A stretch of DNA of 64,000 nt from an uncultured Sphingomonadaceae bacterium (GTDB lineage Bacteria; Pseudomonadota; Alphaproteobacteria; Sphingomonadales; Sphingomonadaceae). The translations under genes were made by a program, and so were the position numbers. The notes below the pieces were generated by a model. The model was not told the origin of the DNA, did no database searches, and saw only the letters and a list, made by a program, of their open reading frames with translations. The stretch is from positions 434,001 through 498,000 of the forward strand of contig CANNFX010000001.1 in the NCBI GenBank assembly GCA_947504025.1, read 5' to 3'. This document shows, piece by piece, positions 1 through 10,374 of this stretch. Within the stretch, counting starts at the first letter, position 1, and each line of letters opens with the position of its first letter.

Positions 1-1262
1 GCCTGGACCAGTCGATTGACCATTCCAAGGCCAGAATAGCTGGTGGTGGTTTGCTGGCCGGACTCAATGGCGCGAATATCGACCGGGTCTGCAGCGGCGT
101 AGAGACACAGGCCCGCAAGCGTCGCGAAGCCTGGCGTCGCATGCGCTTCAGGTAAGCCGCGCATCGTGGGTGGCTTGCCAATCCGAACGGGACGCCCCAG
201 CGCGCCTTGCACAAAATCGGCCAATCCGGCGAGCTCTGCCCCACCGCCCGTTAGCACCACTTGCTGCCCGCTGTTACCTGTGAAACCCATGCCCTTAAGC
301 GCTTTGTTCACCTCATCTGTAAGCCTACCAAGCTGGCTGGTGATGACCGACACAAGCTCAGCTCGCGGGATACGGTTTTTTTCGTCTGCATGGCGTGCAA
401 GTTCGCTCGGACCTTCTTCACCGGGGCCATTCACGGGGATCATCTCACGGTGATCTGTTGGGCTGGCAATCGCACTACCGGCTACGCATTTGAGGCGCTC
501 CGCTTGGAAGCGGCGAATACCGAAGGCCGAGGCAATCGCATCAGTCATATCGGCTGAACCGGTTGGGATCGATGTCAGACCCAGCAGCATTCCGCCAGCA
601 TAGAGGCTGACGTTAGTTACCTCCGCACCAAATTCGATCATCGCCACACCGAGCTCGCGCTCTTCAGGACTCAGGCAAGCGTAGCCCGCCGCAATCGGCG
701 AAGCGACAACAGCTTCAACTTCCAAATGCGCACTTTCGACCGCTTCGGTAAGATTTCTGAGCGGTGCACCGTCAGCCATCATCACATGGATATGAACCCC
801 AAGCCGTTCCGCATGGAGGCCCTTGGGGTTGGCCACCCCATGCGCACCATCGAGCGTATAATGCGCCGGCTGTGCGTGCAGCACGATCCGACCATCAGGC
901 TGGATTGTATCACGGGCACTGACCAGCAGATGCTCGATGTCGTCCTCTTCTATGCGGCGTCCGCCAATCTCGATATCAACTTTGGCTACATCGCTGGCGA
1001 GGCCTGCACCCGATGCACCGATCCAAACACTCGACACGCTTGTTCCAGCGATTTTTTCAGCGCGCTCAATCGCATCACGGATCGCATATGTCGCGGCAGC
1101 CATATCGGTCACATACCCGCGGCGAATACCCTGCGCAGCGCGGTGGCCAGATCCAAGAACGACCATCTCTCCGGTTTCAGAAATGCCAGTGATCATCGCA
1201 GAAATGCGGAATGAACCGATATTGATCGCGCCAAAAACCCGGGAAATACGTGGAGTACCCAT
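1..1262 (-). CDS. ftsA: Cell division protein FtsA (partial, C-terminus cut by window edge)
   Basis: Actin-like ATPase that tethers FtsZ to the inner membrane and recruits later divisome proteins. I translated this stretch by hand: it opens MGTPRISRVFGAINIGS and gives about 420 codons without a stop before the window ends. The N-terminal stretch fits the phosphate-1 motif of the actin fold, and the last visible residues (SYSGLGMVNRLVQ) lie near the usual C-terminus, so little is missing. The ATG overlaps the ftsQ stop as TGATG. It is the last dcw gene visible, and ftsZ is expected next. The identification rests on position and overall sequence character, and I am confident of it. Confidence 0.93.
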   Translation of the reverse strand, partial: MGTPRISRVFGAINIGSFRISAMITGISETGEMVVLGSGHRAAQGIRRGYVTDMAAATYAIRDAIERAEKIAGTSVSSVWIGASGAGLASDVAKVDIEIGGRRIEEDDIEHLLVSARDTIQPDGRIVLHAQPAHYTLDGAHGVANPKGLHAERLGVHIHVMMADGAPLRNLTEAVESAHLEVEAVVASPIAAGYACLSPEERELGVAMIEFGAEVTNVSLYAGGMLLGLTSIPTGSADMTDAIASAFGIRRFQAERLKCVAGSAIASPTDHREMIPVNGPGEEGPSELARHADEKNRIPRAELVSVITSQLGRLTDEVNKALKGMGFTGNSGQQVVLTGGGAELAGLADFVQGALGRPVRIGKPPTMRGLPEAHATPGFATLAGLCLYAAADPVDIRAIESGQQTTTSYSGLGMVNRLVQ

Positions 1263-2173
1263 CAGTTGGCACCCCCCTTGGCGTCGAGCATTTCTTGCGC
1301 CCGCCCGGGAATGCGCATGTATATCCGTTCTGGTGCGCGCATATCAAATGTTGCGACTTTACCGCCCAGCAAACGATTCACTCCATCAAGACGGGCAAAA
1401 GAAACAAGCGCGGTAGAAGATGTAGCTTCACCTTGCGGCAATGCCAGCACCTGATCGGTGGTAAAAGTGAGGTTCCAGCGGCGATTGCCGACCCACTCAG
1501 CTTCTGAAACTTGCGGTTTCAAAGCGGGTGCTGAATCGAGAAGTTTACCAAGCGCGGCGACTTGGGTTTGCGCGCCCGGCCCCGATACAAGCAGGCGACC
1601 TTTGGCATTTTCCTTCGAAATCGGCTCAAGTTCGGTGCCCTCGGCATCAATCAACACCAGCCGCTTGGGTTTCTTCAACACGGCGTGCGGCACACGTTCA
1701 ACGATATCAACAACCAGCGTTGTCGGGAGCTGCCGTGAAACACGTGCGTCCTTTACCCAGTTCAGCTCGAGCAATTCTTCACGCACACCGTCCACGTCAA
1801 CCAGCGGCATTGCGCGATCCTGCTGCCCCAGCACTCGCTCATAGACTTTCAGCTCATTCATCCGCTCAACACCGCGAATCTGCACCCCGCGCACCTCGAA
1901 CCCTGCATCAGAGGCGAGACCTGCGATCTGACGTTCGGCCATTGCGGGTACACCTGCGAGGCTGGCAACAAACCATGCCAATGCAACAGCGCCGCCAAGG
2001 ATGACTGCCAAGAAAATACGGTGCAGCTGCTCTTCGGTGAAAGGCAGAATAGCCATAACGCTATCCAGCGCTGAACCGGTTTTGGCGCGCGCTTTGCGTG
2101 CGGTACTAGCCCGCCCCTTCGCTGCGGCAGAACGGCGTACGCCCTTGCCTTTGCGTTTTATGGTTGTGCTCAT
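1262..2173 (-). CDS. ftsQ: Cell division protein FtsQ
   Basis: Bitopic divisome protein that bridges early and late division proteins with FtsL and FtsB. The 303 residues show a lysine- and arginine-rich cytoplasmic tail (about 1-35), one membrane helix (about 53-74), then a periplasmic POTRA domain starting near residue 91 (GFEVRGVQIRGVERM) and the FtsQ beta domain. The start codon overlaps the ddl stop as ATGA and the stop overlaps the ftsA start, which points to translational coupling. The long basic N-terminal tail is typical of alphaproteobacterial FtsQ. FtsB is not encoded nearby, which is normal. Confidence 0.95.
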   Translation of the reverse strand: MSTTIKRKGKGVRRSAAAKGRASTARKARAKTGSALDSVMAILPFTEEQLHRIFLAVILGGAVALAWFVASLAGVPAMAERQIAGLASDAGFEVRGVQIRGVERMNELKVYERVLGQQDRAMPLVDVDGVREELLELNWVKDARVSRQLPTTLVVDIVERVPHAVLKKPKRLVLIDAEGTELEPISKENAKGRLLVSGPGAQTQVAALGKLLDSAPALKPQVSEAEWVGNRRWNLTFTTDQVLALPQGEATSSTALVSFARLDGVNRLLGGKVATFDMRAPERIYMRIPGRAQEMLDAKGGAN

Positions 2174-3138
2174 GCCTCTGCCTCCCCGGCAGTGTCTTTC
2201 TCAGCGTGATCCTGGAGCGCCTCTGCCACGATGGCCTCGACCAAATCACCATAGCTCATACCGCAATATTTGGCCTGTTCCGGCACCAAACTCAGCGGTG
2301 TCATCCCGGGCTGTGTATTGGTTTCCAACACGAATAGCCCAGCCTCGCCTAATGTGTCATCCCAACGATAGTCGGTGCGGCTTGTGCCCTTGCAACCTAG
2401 CACACGATGGGCCTTCAATGCATAATTGAGACACAAATCACGAATGTTTTCCGGGATATTTGCTGGACAGATATGATCGGTCATACCATCGGTGTATTTT
2501 GCGTCGAAATCATAGAAACCCGACTTCGGCTTAAGTTCTGTCACTGCCAGAGCGCGGTCACCGATGACGGCCGTGGTCAGCTCCAACCCGCGAATGAATG
2601 GCTCGGCCAATAGCTGGTCAAACTTTTGCCATGGGCCTTCAACATCGCTGCGGATCGGATTGCCATAATTGCTCTCATCAGTGACGATAGCGACCCCAAC
2701 ACTTGAACCTTCATTGACTGGCTTCAGCACATAAGGACGTGGCAACGGGTCGCGCTCATAAAGGCTTGTGCTATCAACAATCCGGCCGCCGGGCATCGGA
2801 ATACCAGCAGGGACCAGCGCCTGTTTGGTCAATTCCTTATCGATAGCGATCACGGAAGTAGCGAGACCGGAATGGGTATAAGGAACGCCCATAAGGTCGA
2901 GCATGCCTTGCACCGTACCATCCTCGCCCGGAACACCGTGTAGGGCGTTGAACACAACATCGGGGGCAGCTTCGGCGATACGCGCAGCAACCTCACGGTC
3001 CATATCTATGCGAGTGACTGTATGACCGCGCGATTCCAGCGCATCGGCGACGCCATTGCCGCTCATCAGCGAAACCGGCCGTTCATTCGCCCAGCCGCCC
3101 ATCAGCACGACAATATTGAGTTTAGGAAGGTCAGTCAT
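2170..3138 (-). CDS. ddl: D-alanine--D-alanine ligase
   Basis: Cytoplasmic ATP-grasp enzyme that joins two D-alanines for the pentapeptide stem used by MurF. The protein has 322 residues, normal for DdlB. It opens LNIVVLMGGWANERPVS, the N-terminal substrate loop, and later shows the ATP-grasp features PYVLKPVNEGSSVGV and, near the end, the magnesium-binding stretch VLETNTQPGMTPLS. An upstream in-frame start at 3165 exists, but I chose the ATG at 3138 because it overlaps the murB stop as ATGA, the same arrangement used throughout this cluster. The stop likewise overlaps the ftsQ start. Confidence 0.96.
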   Translation of the reverse strand: MTDLPKLNIVVLMGGWANERPVSLMSGNGVADALESRGHTVTRIDMDREVAARIAEAAPDVVFNALHGVPGEDGTVQGMLDLMGVPYTHSGLATSVIAIDKELTKQALVPAGIPMPGGRIVDSTSLYERDPLPRPYVLKPVNEGSSVGVAIVTDESNYGNPIRSDVEGPWQKFDQLLAEPFIRGLELTTAVIGDRALAVTELKPKSGFYDFDAKYTDGMTDHICPANIPENIRDLCLNYALKAHRVLGCKGTSRTDYRWDDTLGEAGLFVLETNTQPGMTPLSLVPEQAKYCGMSYGDLVEAIVAEALQDHAEKDTAGEAEA

Positions 3139-4106
3139 GGCCGTCCCACCCGCTTGATTTCCCATTCGAGATCGACACCTTCGCTATTCATCACGCGGCG
3201 GCGGACTTCTTCGCCGAGCGCTTCGATATCAGCGCTCGTCGCTTCGCCTGTGTTGATCAGAAAGTTGGTGTGCTTTTCACTCACCTGTGCGCCGCCTAAC
3301 GTCAGCCCCCTGCAACCTGCAGCATCAACCAACTGCCACGCCTTGCCTCCCTCGGGGTTTTTGAAGGTCGACCCCCCTGTTTTGGTGCGCAGCGGCTGCG
3401 ATTCCTCACGCGCTGCAGCGATGCGATCCATTTCTGCACCGATCACAGTCGGATCACCCGGTTCGCCCTTGAAACGTGCGGACACAACAATTGCACCATC
3501 GAGCAGTGCCGAATGACGATAGGAATACTCGAGATCCTGAGCGGTTAGGCTGACACAGTTCCCATCCGGCATCACAACATCGCAGTCGACAAGGATGTCA
3601 GAGACTTCGCGGCCATATGCACCGCCATTCATGCGGACAAAACCGCCGACAGTACCGGGGATTCCTCGCAGAAATTCAAGACCGGCAATGCCTGCGTCAC
3701 GCGCAGTCGATGACACTAAGATACCGCTCGCACCGCCGCCGCATCGCATAACGTGCTCGCCGATATCTTCAGCAATTGAGAATGGCTTGCCCAGCCGGAT
3801 CACTATGCCCGGCACACCACCGTCGCGGATGATTAGGTTCGATCCTAGACCTAGGCCCATAACTGGCAATCGACCGCCAACTTGCTCAAGAAAGTTCTTT
3901 AAATCTTCTAGATCGGCAGGCTCAAACAGCCAATCAGCGTGACCGCCTGATTTGAACCAAACGAGCTTTGCCAGCGGAGCCTTGGCAGTCAGCTTTCCTC
4001 GAATGTCGGAGACATCCAGCGTCATGTCACCGCATTCCTCCACATCGGAGAAAGGCGCCATGCCGCTATCGTTCATCGGCCAATCGTCGGGTTGGACGTG
4101 CTTCAT
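3135..4106 (-). CDS. murB: UDP-N-acetylenolpyruvoylglucosamine reductase
   Basis: FAD-dependent reductase that converts UDP-GlcNAc-enolpyruvate to UDP-MurNAc, the second committed step of peptidoglycan precursor synthesis. The 323 residues show the FAD-binding stretch [14 protein letters not shown], the [13 protein letters not shown]-like segment [13 protein letters not shown], and [13 protein letters not shown], which carries the proton-donating serine. About 40 residues precede the fold. Internal ATGs at residues 11 and 16 could serve instead, but the ATG at 4106 overlaps the murC stop as ATGA and is preferred. Downstream coupling to ddl is also by ATGA. Confidence 0.96.
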   Translation of the reverse strand: MKHVQPDDWPMNDSGMAPFSDVEECGDMTLDVSDIRGKLTAKAPLAKLVWFKSGGHADWLFEPADLEDLKNFLEQVGGRLPVMGLGLGSNLIIRDGGVPGIVIRLGKPFSIAEDIGEHVMRCGGGASGILVSSTARDAGIAGLEFLRGIPGTVGGFVRMNGGAYGREVSDILVDCDVVMPDGNCVSLTAQDLEYSYRHSALLDGAIVVSARFKGEPGDPTVIGAEMDRIAAAREESQPLRTKTGGSTFKNPEGGKAWQLVDAAGCRGLTLGGAQVSEKHTNFLINTGEATSADIEALGEEVRRRVMNSEGVDLEWEIKRVGRP

Positions 4107-5515
4107 GCCTTGCCCATCTCCGCGCTAACAGCATCTGCAAGGCCAGCAGCAATTTTGGTAATATCGCCAGCGCCCAGGCAAACAACCATATCACCTTCTT
4201 GGACTTCTGCGGCGAGTACTGAAGCAAGTTCATCCGCATCAGAAATGGCAATGGCCGAGCGGTGGCCGCGCGCTTTCAAACCCTCGACCAATGCGGCTGC
4301 GTCAACGCCTTCGATAGGGTCCTCGCCAGCAACATAGACCGGCATGACATGGACGATATCAGCATCGTTAAACGCAGCTTGGAAGTCATCCATCAAGTCG
4401 CGCAGACGGGTGAAACGGTGCGGTTGCATCACAGCGATCACCCGATTGGTGGCGGCCTCGCGAGCGGCGGACAGCACAGCCTGAATTTCAACTGGATGAT
4501 GCGCGTAATCATCGATGATTGATGCGCCAGCGACTTCGCCAACACGGGTGAAACGCCGTTTCACTCCGTCGAATTGATCAAAACCGTTGCAAATCATCTC
4601 TGTATCGCAACCCATTTCGAGCGCGACTGCAATTGCGGCAATCGCGTTTTGGACATTGTGTCGGCCCGGCATCGGCAGTGAAACGTCCTTGACCTTGGTC
4701 ACACTCCCATCACGGTCCCGGATAACGATATCGAACAGGTTTCCGCCAGCCTTTGGGCGGATATTCTCACCGCGAACGTCCGCCTGTGCTGAAAATCCGT
4801 AAGTGACGACCTTTCGGTCACGGATTTTGGAGATAAGGGCCTGCACTTCCGGATGATCGATGCAGAGAATTGCAGCACCGTAAAATGGTACATTCTCGAT
4901 AAACTCAAGGAAGGCACGCTTTACTGTGTCGAAATCACCATAGTGATCGAGGTGTTCGGGATCGATATTTGTGACAACAGCAATTTCACCGTCGAGACGT
5001 AGGAAACTGCCATCGCTCTCGTCCGCTTCGACAACCATCCATTCGCCATCGCCAATGCGGGCGTTTGAGCCGTAACGATTGATGATACCGCCGTTGATCA
5101 CCGTCGGATCAACACCGCCCGCGTCCAGCACCGCAGCGATCATGCTCGTTGTCGTGGTTTTTCCGTGAGTGCCGGCAACGGCAACCGTCCTTTTGAGACG
5201 CATGAGCTCGGCCAGCATCTCAGCCCGACGAACAACAGGAACACGGCTTTCAAGTGCGGCAGCAACTTCAGGGTTTGTACGCCGAACGGCGGTTGAAATA
5301 ACGCAGACAGCGGCATCACCGAGGTTATCGGCGCCATGACCGATCTTCACTTCAATACCACGCGAACGCAGGCGCTCGACAGAGGGCCCCTCTGCAAGAT
5401 CACTACCCTGCACACTGTAGCCAAGATTGTGCATCACTTCGGCAATGCCGGACATTCCGATACCGCCGATCCCCACAAAGTGGATTGTTCCAATGTCCGT
5501 GCCGACGCCCTTCAC
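4103..5515 (-). CDS. murC: UDP-N-acetylmuramate--L-alanine ligase
   Basis: First amino-acid ligase of the muropeptide pathway, adding L-alanine to UDP-MurNAc in the cytoplasm. The 470 residues contain the N-terminal Rossmann motif [14 protein letters not shown], the ATP loop [11 protein letters not shown], the central DDYAHHP motif ([11 protein letters not shown]), and the Mur ligase C-terminal domain. The length matches the family. The start overlaps the murG stop and the stop overlaps the murB start, both by 4 nt. Confidence 0.97.
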   Translation of the reverse strand: MKGVGTDIGTIHFVGIGGIGMSGIAEVMHNLGYSVQGSDLAEGPSVERLRSRGIEVKIGHGADNLGDAAVCVISTAVRRTNPEVAAALESRVPVVRRAEMLAELMRLKRTVAVAGTHGKTTTTSMIAAVLDAGGVDPTVINGGIINRYGSNARIGDGEWMVVEADESDGSFLRLDGEIAVVTNIDPEHLDHYGDFDTVKRAFLEFIENVPFYGAAILCIDHPEVQALISKIRDRKVVTYGFSAQADVRGENIRPKAGGNLFDIVIRDRDGSVTKVKDVSLPMPGRHNVQNAIAAIAVALEMGCDTEMICNGFDQFDGVKRRFTRVGEVAGASIIDDYAHHPVEIQAVLSAAREAATNRVIAVMQPHRFTRLRDLMDDFQAAFNDADIVHVMPVYVAGEDPIEGVDAAALVEGLKARGHRSAIAISDADELASVLAAEVQEGDMVVCLGAGDITKIAAGLADAVSAEMGKA

Positions 5516-6708
5516 TCCGCGCGCTCCCGGGTAGCCGGCTGTTGTGAGGTCGCGCCCTGTTTGGAGCCCCTGCCGCTTTTCTCATCAACGCGGATGACGT
5601 CCATTAGTTCACTACCACCAAAACTCTCGACAAGATCGGCGAGGTCTTTCGCCGCATCGGGGCGTCCGCAGTTCCACGCCGCATGGGCTGCGGTTGCAAG
5701 CGTTCCCGGATTTTGCGCCATAGCTTGGATTTGTTTAGCGAGCTCCTTCGCCTGAAACTTGTCTTGCCTGATGGCTCGCGCCCCGCCGACTTTCACCATT
5801 TCACGGGTGTTGGCAGATTGATGGTCGTCGGTTGCAATAGGTAGCGGAACTAGGATCGCCGGGCGACCAACTGCAGTCAGCTCGGCAATAGTCGAAGCGC
5901 CCGCTCGGCCAATAAACAGATGCGCATCAGCCAGACGGGCAGCCATATTTTCGAAATAGGTGCCAAGTTCTGCAGGAATGTCATGTGCCGCGTAGCGCTC
6001 ACGTACGGCATTCAAATCTTCTGCGCGGCATTGCTGTGTCACCTGTAGCCGGGCGCGAATGGCAGGCGGCAACATCGACAGGCCGTCGGGGACGATTTCA
6101 GACAATATGCTTGCGCCTTGGCTTCCCCCCGTGATCAGCACGCGCAGCAGGCCATCTTCGCTGAACGGCGGGAATGGTTCGTCGCGCAACGTCATAACTT
6201 CAGGTCGGACAGGATTGCCGACCAGTTCGACTTTACTGCGGTGCTTATCTTTCAGTCGACTGATTTCCGGATAGGCAGTCGCGATTGCTTGCACTCGGCC
6301 AGCCAGAAGACGGTTTACACGGCCCAGCACGGCATTCTGCTCATGCACAACGCTGGGAATGCCAGCCGCTGTGGATGCCAACAGGGTAGGTAACGAAGGA
6401 TAACCGCCGAAACCGACAACAGCTGTTGGCTCGAAACTTTCAAACAATCGCAGGGCCATTTTACGGCCTGCAAGCACTGACTTAACCCCGCCGAACCATT
6501 TGAGCGGGTTCTTGCCGAAACGCCCTGCCGGCAGGACATGCGCGGGTAAGAAATCGGGCTTACCCGGAATGGCCGCACCACGTTCGTCGGTCACCAACGC
6601 GACATGATGTCCGCGCTGGTCCAGCTCTGCAGCCAAGGCAAAGGCAGGCAACAGATGTCCGCCGGTCCCGCCAGCGGCGAGAACGAAATGTTTCGAGGCT
6701 GCGGTCAT
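5512..6708 (-). CDS. murG: Lipid II synthase (undecaprenyl-PP-MurNAc-pentapeptide GlcNAc transferase)
   Basis: Membrane-associated glycosyltransferase (GT28) that turns lipid I into lipid II. The N-terminal glycine-rich loop [10 protein letters not shown] and the C-terminal UDP-GlcNAc region ([17 protein letters not shown]) are clear. At 398 residues it is about 35 longer than a standard MurG. The extra length is a hydrophilic tail rich in Gly, Gln, Ser and Arg after the conserved fold (from about residue 365), probably disordered. The function of the tail is unknown. It is flanked by ftsW and murC with 4-nt overlaps. Confidence 0.96.
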   Translation of the reverse strand: MTAASKHFVLAAGGTGGHLLPAFALAAELDQRGHHVALVTDERGAAIPGKPDFLPAHVLPAGRFGKNPLKWFGGVKSVLAGRKMALRLFESFEPTAVVGFGGYPSLPTLLASTAAGIPSVVHEQNAVLGRVNRLLAGRVQAIATAYPEISRLKDKHRSKVELVGNPVRPEVMTLRDEPFPPFSEDGLLRVLITGGSQGASILSEIVPDGLSMLPPAIRARLQVTQQCRAEDLNAVRERYAAHDIPAELGTYFENMAARLADAHLFIGRAGASTIAELTAVGRPAILVPLPIATDDHQSANTREMVKVGGARAIRQDKFQAKELAKQIQAMAQNPGTLATAAHAAWNCGRPDAAKDLADLVESFGGSELMDVIRVDEKSGRGSKQGATSQQPATRERAE

Positions 6709-7949
6709 GCGCGCACCTTCCTTTTTGTGATTGCGGGCCTTTTGGCGATAAAAGCGCCCAGGCCATCGCTCTCACGTGTCAAAAACGGGTTACGCCTTGT
6801 GATAGCGAGCAACAAGCCGGCTGCAAGGCAGACCGCGATAGTCGACGACCCGCCGTAACTGACAAGCGGCAATGTCATCCCCTTGGACGGGAAGAGCTGA
6901 AGGTTCACAAGAATATTGATGAACGCCTGTCCGGTTATCTGGGTGACCAGGCCAGCTGCTGCCAATGTCGCAAACAGATCATCTTCGTTCACCAACCTCA
7001 CCAGCACACGGGCTACGATGGCGAGATATAGCACAACAACTAACGCACAGACGATCAGCCCGAACTCCTCACCAATGACCGAAAAGATATAGTCAGTATG
7101 CGCCTCGGGCAATTTCATCTTCTTGAGACCGAGCCAGAAGCCGGTGCCGAACCAACCACCTGAAAGCAGGGTTTTTTCTGCCAAATCAACCTGATCATAA
7201 GCAGTGCCGCCGGCAAAGAAGCTATCGATGCGGTGGCGGGCGTTATCATAGAAAATATAGGTTGCAGTCAGCAGAGCAATACCGGCGGCAGCAAGCCCTC
7301 CGATCCTTTGGACGGGAATACCTGACAACAGAATCAGTACAAACCAAACACCGGTAAAGAGAATCGCAGCGCCAAAGTTTGGCTGCATCATCAGTAGCAC
7401 CGCGACCAGCGCCATGATGCCCGTTACGATGCCTAGCACCGGAAGATTTGGATCACGGACACGCCAGCTCAAAATCCATGCAAGGCCGATTGCAAAAGCA
7501 GGCTTCAAGAATTCCGAAGGTTGGAATTGTATCCCGAGTTTCAACCAGCGGCGAGCGCCGTTCACTTCAACACCGATCAAAGGTACGAGCACTAGTGCCG
7601 CAATCATCACAGTAGCTAGAATGATAGCAAGGCGGCGGGCATTGTCGCGGCTAAGGAATGATGCGCCGATCATCACCGGGATACCAAGAAAAAGCCAACG
7701 CAAATGTGCCCAGTAAAAATACAGCGGCGAGAGCGTGACGTCGCTGGTTGAAAGCCGATCAGCCGTCGCTGGGGAAGCGGCCGCTACGGCTGCAATACCA
7801 ATGGCAATCAATCCGCCAATCAGCGCGAGTAGAACAAGATCAATCTCTCTCCACCATACGCGTAACTGCGCCTTGTGGCTCTGACGGAAGCGTTCTTGCG
7901 TCTCCACCTTGCGCCCTGTGCGCGGAACGTAGGGCTGCGTTCCGCTCAT
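6705..7949 (-). CDS. ftsW: SEDS peptidoglycan glycosyltransferase FtsW
   Basis: Polytopic septal glycan polymerase that works with the class B penicillin-binding protein FtsI. The 414 residues contain about ten hydrophobic segments, an N-terminal cytoplasmic basic region (about 1-30), the motif GARRWLKLG, and the C-terminal SEDS signature PLVSYGGSSTI. It could in principle be RodA, but its place between murD and murG inside the dcw cluster supports FtsW. Starts and stops overlap neighbours as ATGA. Confidence 0.95.
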   Translation of the reverse strand: MSGTQPYVPRTGRKVETQERFRQSHKAQLRVWWREIDLVLLALIGGLIAIGIAAVAAASPATADRLSTSDVTLSPLYFYWAHLRWLFLGIPVMIGASFLSRDNARRLAIILATVMIAALVLVPLIGVEVNGARRWLKLGIQFQPSEFLKPAFAIGLAWILSWRVRDPNLPVLGIVTGIMALVAVLLMMQPNFGAAILFTGVWFVLILLSGIPVQRIGGLAAAGIALLTATYIFYDNARHRIDSFFAGGTAYDQVDLAEKTLLSGGWFGTGFWLGLKKMKLPEAHTDYIFSVIGEEFGLIVCALVVVLYLAIVARVLVRLVNEDDLFATLAAAGLVTQITGQAFINILVNLQLFPSKGMTLPLVSYGGSSTIAVCLAAGLLLAITRRNPFLTRESDGLGAFIAKRPAITKRKVRA

Positions 7950-9307
7950 GCCGCAGAAGCCCCTTCGATACGGTGCGTTGTAGGTTTGGGTGAGCCACCG
8001 GTCATGGCGGCCACCATCTCACGGAAATGGTCACCGCGCTTCTCGTAATCGCGGAATTGATCGAAGCTAGCGCATGCTGGTGACAGCAACACTACGTCGC
8101 CAGGCTTTGCCGCTTCGATGGCCCGCCTAACTGCTTCGCCCATCATCTCGCATCGTTCGACATGCATGGTCGGTGAAAGCAAGGCGGCGAATTTCGGCCC
8201 TGCTTCGCCGATTGTATAGGCAGCAGCAATCGCACCGAAGTGTTCTTCACATTCGCCGAGGTCTTCGCCTTTGGGTACGCCGCCGAGTATCCAGTGGATG
8301 CACGGCCGGTCCGCGCCAGCAAAGGCAGCCAGCGCTGGCGCGACCGATGCTGGGTTGGTTGCCTTGCTATCATTCACGAACAGCACGCCGTTCTTTTGAC
8401 CTACCCGCTCCATCCTGTGCGGCAGGCCTCGAAACGTGGCGAGGGCTGGCTCCCACTCTGCCCGGGTCATGCCCAGTGCCTCGGCAATGCCGGCCGCTGC
8501 GGCCGCGTTTTGCAGATTATGCGGCCCCTGCAATGATGGCCAGTTGGCCTGCACATCCTTTAATGTATCGGTATCAATACATCTAGCGTGGCCATCCGGT
8601 CTCCGCTGGACGGCGGCTGCCTTGATCGCATTTGTGGGTGGATCGTCGCAACCGAACAATGCCACTTGACCACTTTCCTGCATCGCGAACAGGCGGCCTT
8701 TCGAAAACGCGTAGCCTTCGAAATCATCATAACGATCCAGGTGATCCGGCGTTATATTGAGCAGCAGTGCAACTTCGCATGCCAGCGAACGGGTCAAATC
8801 AATTTGGTAACTCGACAGTTCAAGGACATAGACACCGCCAGAAGGTAACGGTTCTTCGCCCAAAATGGGTGCACCGATGTTGCCCGCCATCTTCGTTGGA
8901 ACGCCAGCTTGCTCGAGCAGGTGATGCACAAGTGCGGTTGTGGTCGACTTGCCATTGGTGCCGGTAATACCGACAACACGGTGCGATGGAAGTGCAGCTC
9001 TGGCCTGGGCGAATAATTCGATATCACCAATCACCGGCACGCCATATCTGGCAGCCGCTTCTGTGATTGGATGCGTGTTGAGCGGCACGCCCGGCGAAAC
9101 CACCACACCAGCATAGCCGGTGAGATCAATTGTAAGCGGATCAGCAATGGTCACGCGCTTGTCCAGCGCCTCGCGCGGCTGCGGCTCGCGGTCCCACGCG
9201 GAAATTTCGGCGCCGCTAGCCAAAAGCGTCGCCACGGCTGTTAATCCCGACCTAGCAAGGCCCAGTACGGCATAGCGTTTGCCCGCGAAGATGGGCGAAA
9301 CAATCAC
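7946..9307 (-). CDS. murD: UDP-N-acetylmuramoyl-L-alanine--D-glutamate ligase
   Basis: Adds D-glutamate to UDP-MurNAc-L-Ala. The 453 residues open with a nucleotide-binding domain ([15 protein letters not shown]), then the ATP loop [13 protein letters not shown], the segment [11 protein letters not shown] that is characteristic of MurD, and the C-terminal [12 protein letters not shown] motif. It is coupled by 4-nt overlaps to mraY upstream and ftsW downstream. Confidence 0.97.
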   Translation of the reverse strand: MIVSPIFAGKRYAVLGLARSGLTAVATLLASGAEISAWDREPQPREALDKRVTIADPLTIDLTGYAGVVVSPGVPLNTHPITEAAARYGVPVIGDIELFAQARAALPSHRVVGITGTNGKSTTTALVHHLLEQAGVPTKMAGNIGAPILGEEPLPSGGVYVLELSSYQIDLTRSLACEVALLLNITPDHLDRYDDFEGYAFSKGRLFAMQESGQVALFGCDDPPTNAIKAAAVQRRPDGHARCIDTDTLKDVQANWPSLQGPHNLQNAAAAAGIAEALGMTRAEWEPALATFRGLPHRMERVGQKNGVLFVNDSKATNPASVAPALAAFAGADRPCIHWILGGVPKGEDLGECEEHFGAIAAAYTIGEAGPKFAALLSPTMHVERCEMMGEAVRRAIEAAKPGDVVLLSPACASFDQFRDYEKRGDHFREMVAAMTGGSPKPTTHRIEGASAA

Positions 9308-10374
9308 CGCAGCTTCAGCGTGGCCAGCCCGGCCAGTGCCAAAATGATAGAAACAATCCAGAAGCGGATGACGACCGTAGATTCAGCCCAACCCTTCTGT
9401 TCGAAATGATGGTGGATCGGCGCCATGCGGAATACTCGCTTGCCGGTTCGCTTGAACCAGAACACCTGGATAATCACGCTTGCAGTTTCCACGACGAACA
9501 AACCGCCCACAATCAACAGAACGATCTCGTGATGCGTAGCGACGGCGACTGCACCAAGTGCGCCGCCAAGCGCCAAGCTGCCCGTATCCCCCATGAATAC
9601 CGCCGCAGGCGGGGCGTTGAACCAAAGGAACGCGAGCCCGCCCCCCATGATGGCTGCACAGAAAATCGCAAGTTCGCCAGCGCCTGGAACATGCGGAATG
9701 CCCAGATATTCAGAATAATCGACACGACCGACGAGATAAGCGATCAGCGCAAATGTACCGGCCGCGATAATCACAGGCATCGTCGCAAGACCATCCAGCC
9801 CATCGGTCAGGTTCACGGCATTGCCAAAACCCACAATCACGGTGGCTGCAAAGACGTAGTAAAACGGCCCCAAAGGGATCGAAAGCCCAGTCGTAAACGG
9901 GATGTAGAGGTTAGTATTGATCTGGCTGACGATCAAATATGACGCGATGCCGGCAACGATAAATTCAAGTAACAGTCGAACTTTGCCCGATACACCCTTG
10001 TGGCTGCCCTTGGAGACCTTGTCGTAATCATCAAGAAAGCCAATGAAACCGAAGCCCATCGTAACTGCAAGACAGGCCCAATAAAACGGATTTGTCAGAT
10101 CCATCCAAAGCAACGACGCCAATGTGAGCGAAATCAGGATCATTAACCCACCCATCGTAGGCGTTCCGCGTTTTGCGAGATGGGTTTGCGGCCCGTCCTC
10201 GCGGATCGGTTGCCCTTTGCCCTGCCGCACACGCAGCATTTCGATGAAACGCGGACCGATGACCAGTCCGATAACAAGCGCCGTCATCAATGTCGCGCCC
10301 GTACGAAACGTCTGATAGCGGACGAGGTTGGCCAGCCCCTCGAATTCAAGCCACTGCGCGATCAGATAGAGCAT
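9304..10374 (-). CDS. mraY: Phospho-N-acetylmuramoyl-pentapeptide-transferase
   Basis: Integral membrane enzyme that transfers phospho-MurNAc-pentapeptide to undecaprenyl phosphate to give lipid I. The 356 residues include the family motifs GTPTMGG, the aspartate pair in GFLDDYDK, the [10 protein letters not shown] motif with catalytic aspartates, and the histidine motif MAPIHHHFE. About ten membrane helices are visible. The ATG follows the murF stop with no gap (TGAATG). The length and motif order are standard. Confidence 0.98.
   Translation of the reverse strand: MLYLIAQWLEFEGLANLVRYQTFRTGATLMTALVIGLVIGPRFIEMLRVRQGKGQPIREDGPQTHLAKRGTPTMGGLMILISLTLASLLWMDLTNPFYWACLAVTMGFGFIGFLDDYDKVSKGSHKGVSGKVRLLLEFIVAGIASYLIVSQINTNLYIPFTTGLSIPLGPFYYVFAATVIVGFGNAVNLTDGLDGLATMPVIIAAGTFALIAYLVGRVDYSEYLGIPHVPGAGELAIFCAAIMGGGLAFLWFNAPPAAVFMGDTGSLALGGALGAVAVATHHEIVLLIVGGLFVVETASVIIQVFWFKRTGKRVFRMAPIHHHFEQKGWAESTVVIRFWIVSIILALAGLATLKLR

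Noticed and set aside
726-1214. Plus-strand ORF of 162 codons opposite ftsA
   Set aside because: It is antisense to a well-supported gene and its product is rich in His, Arg and Cys with no domain features. Long antisense ORFs are common in GC-rich coding DNA.
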